This document shows positions 8,133 to 12,410 of a stretch of 22,412 nt of DNA, one piece after another. Every line of letters begins with the position of its first letter. Within the stretch, counting starts at the first letter, position 1. Source of the DNA: Bryobacteraceae bacterium. Its GTDB lineage: Bacteria; Acidobacteriota; Terriglobia; Bryobacterales; Bryobacteraceae. Location of the stretch: assembly GCA_030039005.1 (NCBI GenBank), contig JASHQT010000454.1:1-22412 (forward strand), given 5' to 3'. The notes below the pieces were generated by a model. That model made no database searches. It saw only the letters and a program-made list of their open reading frames with translations, and had not been told where the DNA came from. Made by a program: the position numbers and the translations under genes.

Positions 8133-8813
8133 ATGCTCGAATCCGACTTTTGGAAGGATCTTGCCGAAAAATTCCGCGTACTCGATCCGAAGGGAATTCT
8201 TTACGCGCACTGGACAAGCTTCCATAGACCGCATTGGGAACTAATACGGGGCGAGTTTCCCACGCTGGCCAGGCGATATGAGCCTCTGGCGAGAAGGGGT
8301 GGAAGCCGATTGGATCGGAGTCGCGACTCGCTTGAGGTGTGGCTCGACGCCATGAAAGCGGAACCAGACCTTGTTTACGACGAAATGACCAGCGTAGAAA
8401 CCGGAGAGGTCCTTTCATGCTCGATATACTATCTCTGCCAACGGTCCGGGGACTTTTGCAACATTTTGGAGAGCCGCGCCATCGAGAAGGAGCGCGGCAC
8501 CCGCAAGCTTCTACCAAAAAGAAAAAAGAAACGAGGAAATAAACCTGGCACAGTTCGGCAGCGGCACGTAGATCCCGCGCCTACAACGCGAGAGCGAATC
8601 GAGGCATTCATTTTGTATGTATGGCGCGAAACCGGGAAGAAGATCAACAAAAGCGATATTTGGCTCGTAGCGGGATATGAACATCGCGAGGAGTTTCAGC
8701 GGTTTCAACGTGACGATCCAAAAACAACCCAGCGGGCACGCAAAGTGTTTAGCGAAACGCTGTCGCTGGTCCCCAGTAAGTTTCTAGAACGCCTCGCGAA
8801 ACGACGAAACTAG
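8133..8813 (+). CDS. Unrecognised element-borne protein
   Basis: The product is about 226 residues and begins MLESDFWKDLAEKFRVLDP. I do not recognise the family, though 'ESDFWKDLAEKF' starts occur in uncharacterised acidobacterial proteins. It has two parts. Residues 1-110 are mixed, with Trp-rich WTSFHRPHW and WLDAMK. A basic linker (KLLPKRKKKRGNK) leads to a helical, charged C-terminal half (TTRERIEAFILYVW and AGYEHREEFQRFQRDDP). No membrane segment or signal is seen, so it is probably cytoplasmic and may bind nucleic acid. A GTG at 8115 in the same frame is the other possible start; AAGAGG lies only 2 nt before the chosen ATG, so the start is uncertain. Stop is TAG. Confidence 0.6.
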   Translation: MLESDFWKDLAEKFRVLDPKGILYAHWTSFHRPHWELIRGEFPTLARRYEPLARRGGSRLDRSRDSLEVWLDAMKAEPDLVYDEMTSVETGEVLSCSIYYLCQRSGDFCNILESRAIEKERGTRKLLPKRKKKRGNKPGTVRQRHVDPAPTTRERIEAFILYVWRETGKKINKSDIWLVAGYEHREEFQRFQRDDPKTTQRARKVFSETLSLVPSKFLERLAKRRN

Positions 8814-8817
8814 TCGC

Positions 8818-8868
8818 TCCCTACATTTCCCTACCTCTCACTACATTGCGTCCCTACTAGGTAGGGAC
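8818..8868 (+). repeat. TCCCTAC iterations ending in a palindrome
   Basis: TCCCTAC occurs at 8818-8824, 8828-8834 and 8851-8857, with a partial CACTAC between the last two. It occurs inverted at 8861-8867, so 8850-8868 is a perfect 8-bp inverted repeat around TAG. Short iterated sites with an inverted copy can be protein-binding arms, for example at an integration or replication site. They lie between a stop codon and the tRNA's upstream terminator. Confidence 0.5.
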
Positions 8869-8938
8869 CGTAGGATTGAGTTGGCTACGGAGTAGGCTAA
8901 TCGACATGACGTAGATACGCGGACCACCACAAACGCAA

Positions 8939-8967
8939 CAGGGAGCGGCATTACCGCTCCCTGTTTT
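8939..8967 (+). terminator. Rho-independent terminator just upstream of the tRNA
   Basis: CAGGGAGCGG pairs perfectly with CCGCTCCCTG over 10 bp around a CATTA loop and is followed by TTTT. It ends 7 bp before the first base of the tRNA. It probably ends the 8133-8813 transcript, which leaves little room for a tRNA promoter unless the tRNA is made by readthrough. Confidence 0.75.
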
Positions 8968-8974
8968 CGTACTT

Positions 8975-9063
8975 GCGGGCGTGGCGGAACTGGTAGACGC
9001 AACAGACTCTAAATCTGAATCCTTCGCCGGAAACTGCGGGTTCGAATCCCGCCGCCTGCACCA
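8975..9063 (+). tRNA. Class II (Leu-like) tRNA with CUA anticodon, amber suppressor type
   Basis: All arms are present. The acceptor GCGGGCG pairs with CGCCTGC, the D-stem is GCG/CGC with GG in the loop, and there is a long variable arm (TCC/GGA). The T-stem GCGGG/CCCGC encloses TTCGAAT, and ACCA is encoded. The anticodon loop is CTCTAAA at 9007-9013, so the anticodon is CTA (9009-9011), which reads UAG. The anticodon stem keeps four pairs but has an A27-A43 mismatch. The body resembles acidobacterial tRNA-Leu, while acceptor pair 3-70 is G-U with A73, the classical alanine determinant. It could therefore insert leucine or alanine at UAG. It lies inside the mobile element, between a terminator and the transposase gene. 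Several genes in the window, inside and outside the element, end in TAG, so strong expression should be costly. Confidence 0.85.
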
Positions 9064-9154
9064 TTCCATTTTGCTTTGTAAGATATTGAAGAGGCAAGCA
9101 ATATAGTTACAAAAAATGTTATCACGCCTCTAGTACAACAACGGCTGGTCGCTG

Positions 9155-9160
9155 TATAAT
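9155..9160 (+). promoter_or_regulatory. Possible -10 element of the transposase gene
   Basis: A perfect TATAAT ends 6 bp before the ATG at 9167. No good -35 lies 17 bp upstream. Transcription from it would start near the ATG, so translation would be leaderless or use the internal ATG at 9197. Confidence 0.35.
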
Positions 9161-9166
9161 TAACTC

Positions 9167-10141
9167 ATGGTTGCTGAACTGGGACAAGCGAAAACAATGA
9201 CTTGCAAAGCCTGCAAAGCCGAAGCCAAGCGCTTTGCCGTTAACCGCAACGGGACGCTCCGTTTTCGCTGCCCGAAGTGCCGCAAGACGTTCAGCGAGGC
9301 ACGCAAAAACCAACTCGGCAACATGTCGCTCCCCGCTGAAAAGGTTCTGGCGATCCTCAACCTATTCATCGAGGGCACTTCCGTGCGCTCCACTGAGCGG
9401 TTGACCGGCGTCCACCGCGACACAATTCTCAAGGTCCTGGTAGCCGCTGGCGAGAAGTGCGAAAAGTTGATGGGCCGGTTGATCGTCAATGTTCCCGTGA
9501 AGGACGTTGAGTGCGACGAAATCTGGGGATTCATTCAGAAGAAAGAAGGCCACAAGGGACCGGAGGAAGCGCACGATAATTCCATCGGTGACGCCTACTG
9601 TTTCGTCGCCATCGAGCGCCACACGAAGCTGGTTTTGAATTTTGCACTTGGACGACGCGACACGGCGACGACCCAGATTTTCGTCGAGGGCTTGCGCCAA
9701 GCGACATCGCACCATCGTTTCCAGATCACGTGTGATGCTTTCCGGCCCTACGTTAACGCCATCTCCGATACGCTCGGTGATCGCGTGAGCTTCGCCCAGT
9801 TGATAAAAGTCTACGGCACGGTCGAGGAGGGGCGCGAAGCGCGCTACAGCCCGTCTCGGATCGTGGAAACGGAGGCAGTCCCAGTCTTCGGTGATCCCGA
9901 TCCCCAACGAATTTGCACTAGCATCATCGAGCGCCAGAACCTCACGATCAGAATGCAGATGCGTCGCCTCACTCGGTTGACGAACGGCTTCTCGAAAAAG
10001 TGGGAGAACCTGTGGGCCGCGTACTGCCTGCACTTCGCCTATTACAACTTCTGTCGCATCCACCGTTCACTGCGCGTGACACCCGCAATGGAAGCTGGCA
10101 TCACCGATCATGTGTGGGATTTAGCCGAACTTCTAGCCTAG
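9167..10141 (+). CDS. IS1-type transposase, single ORF
   Basis: The 324-residue protein has an N-terminal zinc ribbon (CKAC, then CPKC about 16 residues on), a helix-turn-helix region (VRSTERLTGVHRDTILKVL) and a DDE catalytic domain. Catalytic residues are D117 in ECDEIWGF, D190 in TCDAFRPY and E255 in SIIERQNL. The conserved C-terminal sequence runs from NLTIRMQMRRLTRLTNGFSKK through YYNFCRIHRSLRVTPAMEAG to DLAELLA. This matches the uninterrupted IS1-like group found in archaea, cyanobacteria and soil bacteria, which needs no frameshift. The gene looks intact. It is the only recombinase in the 5.3 kb element and is the likely mover, but no closer pair of terminal repeats is seen around it. 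A downstream ATG at 9197, just before the zinc ribbon, is another possible start. Stop is TAG. Confidence 0.92.
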   Translation: MVAELGQAKTMTCKACKAEAKRFAVNRNGTLRFRCPKCRKTFSEARKNQLGNMSLPAEKVLAILNLFIEGTSVRSTERLTGVHRDTILKVLVAAGEKCEKLMGRLIVNVPVKDVECDEIWGFIQKKEGHKGPEEAHDNSIGDAYCFVAIERHTKLVLNFALGRRDTATTQIFVEGLRQATSHHRFQITCDAFRPYVNAISDTLGDRVSFAQLIKVYGTVEEGREARYSPSRIVETEAVPVFGDPDPQRICTSIIERQNLTIRMQMRRLTRLTNGFSKKWENLWAAYCLHFAYYNFCRIHRSLRVTPAMEAGITDHVWDLAELLA

Positions 10142-10183
10142 GATTACACAGTATAATCGTCGAATCTTCTCAGAGGAGGCTCC

Positions 10184-10345
10184 ATGGAGCGTACCGAAGT
10201 AGTCGTCACCGATATACGGATGCCGTTTTGGTCGATGGTGATCTTCATGATTAAGTGGTCCATCGCATCAATCCCGGCTGTGATCGGTCTGGTTATCATC
10301 GCGGCTTTCGTGTGGGGCATCTTCCTAGGCTCGCTTCGGCACTGA
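10184..10345 (+). CDS. 53-residue membrane protein, element-borne
   Basis: This short gene has an excellent ribosome site: AGAGGAGG lies 4 nt before the ATG. The product starts MERTEVVVTDIRMPFWSMV and then has a hydrophobic stretch of about 30 residues (IASIPAVIGLVIIAAFVWGI) ending in a basic RH. One or two membrane helices are likely, with a short charged cytoplasmic N-terminus. It lies 42 bp after the transposase gene, with a TATAAT at 10152-10157 between them. I do not recognise a named family. Small hydrophobic proteins like this occur as toxins, regulators or membrane anchors, but nothing here decides between these. Confidence 0.65.
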   Translation: MERTEVVVTDIRMPFWSMVIFMIKWSIASIPAVIGLVIIAAFVWGIFLGSLRH

Positions 10346-10386
10346 CGAACCCGGCTAAGCTGTTCCACTGTTCTCCTGGAGGATCT

Positions 10387-10722
10387 ATGATGTTACCGTC
10401 GAGGGCAATACTTATGAATTCGAAATATCTACTCTTGCTTACGCTCTGCATGGCTCTTCTTGCTGAGCCGTTTCCACAAAACAAGGAATCGGCGAGAAGT
10501 TTTTATGGAACTACTGGCCCAGTCCTTTGGCAGCAAATCGAGGTCGTGTCACCATATGCGCATCTACACTCGGAGCTTCTGATTTTGCCCGATGCATTTC
10601 TGTCTTCTGGCCACATTCCAGCGGTCACCGGGGCGTTGGAGTTCGGACGGCGCGCAGCTGAGATTTCAGGCCCATTCGATGACGTTGACACGGGAACATG
10701 TAGCGCGCTTGTTTTGAGTTAG
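10387..10722 (+). CDS. Small exported protein, unknown
   Basis: The 111-residue product begins at tandem ATGs (10387 and 10390) with GGAGG 4 nt upstream, which decides the start over the longer open frame reaching to 10255. It has an N-terminal signal-like segment (MNSKYLLLLTLCMALLAEPF) and a short mature part with no motif I recognise. Its C-terminal part reads HIPAVTGALEFGRRAAEISG. It follows the 53-residue membrane protein gene by 41 bp and is likely co-transcribed with it. The stop is TAG, 23 bp before a remnant that resembles the 3' end of the transposase gene, so its own 3' end may have been formed by a rearrangement. Confidence 0.5.
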   Translation: MMLPSRAILMNSKYLLLLTLCMALLAEPFPQNKESARSFYGTTGPVLWQQIEVVSPYAHLHSELLILPDAFLSSGHIPAVTGALEFGRRAAEISGPFDDVDTGTCSALVLS

Positions 10723-10745
10723 AAGTTCTCAACGCACCTTTCAGG

Positions 10746-10769
10746 GATCTAGCCGAACTGCTGGCGTAG
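10746..10769 (+). pseudogene. Remnant matching the 3' end of an IS1-type transposase gene
   Basis: These 24 bases encode DLAELLA and a TAG stop, as does the end of the intact transposase gene at 10118-10141. The two DNA sequences agree at about 22 of 27 positions, including ATTA after the stop, and differ mostly at silent positions. The reading frame is not linked to any transposase sequence upstream. This suggests the scar of a second, diverged copy. Confidence 0.4.
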
Positions 10770-10789
10770 AATTAGAGAGAATTAGTAAT

Positions 10790-10821
10790 GAAAGAGGCCC
10801 GGTTGCAGCCAGGCCCCTTTC
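10790..10821. repeat. Imperfect hairpin between element genes
   Basis: GAAAGAGGCC and GGCCCCTTTC form a 10-bp stem with one A-C mismatch, and CGG/GCC can pair inside the loop. No T-run follows on the plus strand. It may end the upstream transcript or lie in the leader of the proteasome-like gene. Confidence 0.4.
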
Positions 10822-10872
10822 AAACTATCGATTGGGTGCGCCAGTCCCATGATCGCATGGAGGTGTGCCCGA

Positions 10873-11640
10873 ATGGAAATAGAGGCCGCAGCAAGTGAGC
10901 AATCGAAGGTCTGGACGATGATTCCAGACCCCGAGGAAATTCCGGTGACTTTTCAACTCGGTATCATCGGCGAAGACGGTGTTCTGCTAGCAAGCGACAC
11001 GCTCTGCACTGCCATTACGCCATACAGATCCAGATACAACTCGCCAAAGATTCAACTCGAAGAAGAGAAGCACGTGGCCTACTGCTGGGCCGGTGATGCA
11101 TTAGGGAAGCTTCTCGAACAGGAGATTTCCTCTGGGCTAGATAACTTGAAATACACCGAAGCAAAAACCTTTTTGCAACGCGCCGCCCACGCTGCGATCT
11201 CGAAGGCGTCCGCGATCAGGGCCACAGACCCCGGCAGACAGTTCTACTCCTGCACTCTGCTGATTACTGCCCCTACACACTCGGGGCGCATGGCGTTATG
11301 GAAAGTTCAAGCCTCGGCTCCTCCACTTGGAGGCCCACAGGTCACCTTCGAAGAGATCTTAGATAGAAGCTTGGCGGGCGACCAAAGCACCTCCGCCGTA
11401 TTCTTCACCGAGAGATATTTTCCAAGAAATCAAACGCTGCCGATTAGGAACTTAATTCCCCTTGCCGCACATACGGTCTTGTTGGCCGGGAAGCTGAATC
11501 CTGTTGGTATAGGCGGTCTAGAAATGGCTCTCTGCCGCCCTTCTGGAGTTGAGCGAGTCACGGAGGCAGAGCTAGAGCAGATAATACTCTCCTCTGAATC
11601 GCTGGATCGGGACATTGGCTCGCGCCTATTTCCGTCGTGA
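10873..11640 (+). CDS. Proteasome-beta-like Ntn hydrolase
   Basis: The 255-residue protein carries a proteasome-type Ntn-hydrolase pattern. Thr26 (in PVTFQLG) would be the exposed nucleophile after removal of a 25-residue propeptide. Counting Thr26 as 1, an Asp falls at 17 in DGVLLASD, as in proteasome beta subunits, and a Lys at 34 in SPKI, near the usual Lys33. A conserved-type AYCWAGDALGKLL follows. Proteasome subunits, HslV and Anbu share this fold and self-process. No ATPase or second subunit is encoded nearby, so it may act as a homo-oligomer or alone. The start at 10873 is chosen because GGAGGTG lies 7 nt upstream; an ATG at 10918 with GAAGG is the alternative. Stop is TGA, 13 bp before the second NucS-like gene. 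Confidence 0.75.
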   Translation: MEIEAAASEQSKVWTMIPDPEEIPVTFQLGIIGEDGVLLASDTLCTAITPYRSRYNSPKIQLEEEKHVAYCWAGDALGKLLEQEISSGLDNLKYTEAKTFLQRAAHAAISKASAIRATDPGRQFYSCTLLITAPTHSGRMALWKVQASAPPLGGPQVTFEEILDRSLAGDQSTSAVFFTERYFPRNQTLPIRNLIPLAAHTVLLAGKLNPVGIGGLEMALCRPSGVERVTEAELEQIILSSESLDRDIGSRLFPS

Positions 11641-11653
11641 TATCATCGCGCCC

Positions 11654-12334
11654 ATGGCGATCAAGAACGGCAAAGAAGCCAAACAGGAATGGGGCATCCC
11701 TGCGGAACAAGTTTTATATCGAGAGGATGGAACTTTCTATCAACTGCTTACGCATTTCCCCGGTGCCCTAGCTGACGCTCACGGATATATTCTCTTCCAA
11801 ACGGCAAAAGACTACAAACAGTGTCCACAGCTAAAAATCGGGAAAAAGATTGGCGTGCCCAGAGGAATCGCCGGTATTCCTGGGTATGTCCGATGCCTCC
11901 CTGTCCCTTCAGCAGAGACAGATATTGCCCACGCCGTTGAAACGACGTTTGGCTTGGAAAGCGACCTTCAAAAGACCCTGAGAATAAACATCCAGCAGCT
12001 CGAAAATGGACTTGAAATCACGGATGGCGGCAAGGAACAGGCGATTCGCTCGGGTAGGATCGATATCACTGCTAGAGATCGAACTGGCACTACGGTAGTC
12101 ATTGAGTTGAAGGCCGGAGATGCTGACAAGAATGCTGTGGGACAAATCCTCGCCTATATGGGAGAACTCGACGCCAAGAACGCAAAGAAACCTATACGTG
12201 GAATTCTTGTGGCGGAAGATTTCAGACCAAGCGCGTTGGCGGCAGCCCGCATGGTACCGAATCTTGAACTGAAGAAATATGGCATTCAGTTTTCGTTTGA
12301 AGCCGCGCCAGACTTCGCGCCCGATGAAGAGTGA
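11654..12334 (+). CDS. Second NucS-like endonuclease with a different N-terminal domain
   Basis: The 226-residue protein has an unrecognised N-terminal domain (1-85, with GYILFQTAKDYKQCPQL and KIGVPRGIAGIPGYV) and a NucS-like C-terminal domain (about 95-215). The domain is clearly paralogous to that of the 7452-8021 product: both read ETTFGLE.DLQ.LR.NI and GTTVVIELK or GTIVVIELK. Catalytic-type residues are D137, E151, K153 and Q164, with the same 14- and 13-residue spacing. It lies 13 bp after the proteasome-like gene and is probably co-transcribed. The chosen ATG gives the start MAIKNGKEAK; the frame is open to 11615 inside the previous gene, and no clear ribosome site decides between them. 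The gene ends 2 bp before the right inverted repeat. Stop is TGA. Confidence 0.8.
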   Translation: MAIKNGKEAKQEWGIPAEQVLYREDGTFYQLLTHFPGALADAHGYILFQTAKDYKQCPQLKIGKKIGVPRGIAGIPGYVRCLPVPSAETDIAHAVETTFGLESDLQKTLRINIQQLENGLEITDGGKEQAIRSGRIDITARDRTGTTVVIELKAGDADKNAVGQILAYMGELDAKNAKKPIRGILVAEDFRPSALAAARMVPNLELKKYGIQFSFEAAPDFAPDEE

Positions 12335-12336
12335 TG

Positions 12337-12358
12337 TTCACGCACTTTTAGGACACCA
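12337..12358 (-). repeat. Right terminal inverted repeat
   Basis: Read on the minus strand it begins TGGTGTCCTAAAAGTGCG and ends TGAA. It matches the left end at 20 of 22 positions and begins 2 bp after the stop of the second nuclease gene. Confidence 0.8.
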
Positions 12359-12370
12359 CCCAGGCACAGG
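12359..12370 (+). repeat. Right target-site duplication of the element
   Basis: CCCAGGCACAGG repeats 7041-7052 exactly. It lies 40 bp before the start codon of the kinase gene, so the insertion is in that gene's upstream region. Confidence 0.75.
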
Positions 12371-12376
12371 CCGCAT

Positions 12377-12404
12377 GTTGATCGGATAAACTGAGTGGAC
12401 CGCT
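12377..12404 (+). repeat. Kinase-upstream conserved sequence, copy 1
   Basis: GTTGATCGGATAAA followed by CTGAGTGGACCGCT matches 14697-14725 at about 25 of 28 positions with one inserted A. It ends 6 bp before the kinase ATG, so it may hold a leader or regulatory site. Confidence 0.5.
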
Positions 12405-12410
12405 TGACAT

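Larger units (their letters stand above)
7053..12358. mobile_element. 5.3 kb inverted-repeat-bounded element with passenger genes
   Basis: The left end (7053-7074) and the reverse complement of the right end (12337-12358) match at 20 of 22 bases. They share GTGTCCTAA and AGTGCGTGAA, differing at positions 2 and 12. Outside both ends is the same 12-bp sequence CCCAGGCACAGG (7041-7052 and 12359-12370), as expected for a target-site duplication; the boundary is uncertain by one base. The interior is visibly less GC-rich than its flanks and every interior gene lies on the plus strand. It encodes an IS1-type transposase, two NucS-like nucleases, a tRNA with a CUA anticodon, a proteasome-like hydrolase and several small proteins. 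Whether this transposase moves the whole unit is not shown by the sequence; a 12-bp duplication is longer than usual for IS1 (commonly 8-9, with longer ones reported). Confidence 0.8.

Noticed and set aside
8818..8868. TCCCTAC repeats as a CRISPR array
   Set aside because: Units are 7 bp with spacers of 3-16 bp, far too short for CRISPR, and no cas genes are present.
8811..8879. Readthrough of the TAG ending the 8133-8813 gene, which would add 22 residues up to a TGA
   Set aside because: The extension holds two more TAG codons and consists of the TCCCTAC repeats, so it looks non-coding. The TAG-terminated genes in the element are no more frequent than expected from the flanks, so they do not by themselves show recoding.
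10255..10386. Upstream extension of the small exported protein to 10255
   Set aside because: It overlaps the 53-residue membrane protein gene, and a strong ribosome site directly precedes the tandem ATGs at 10387.
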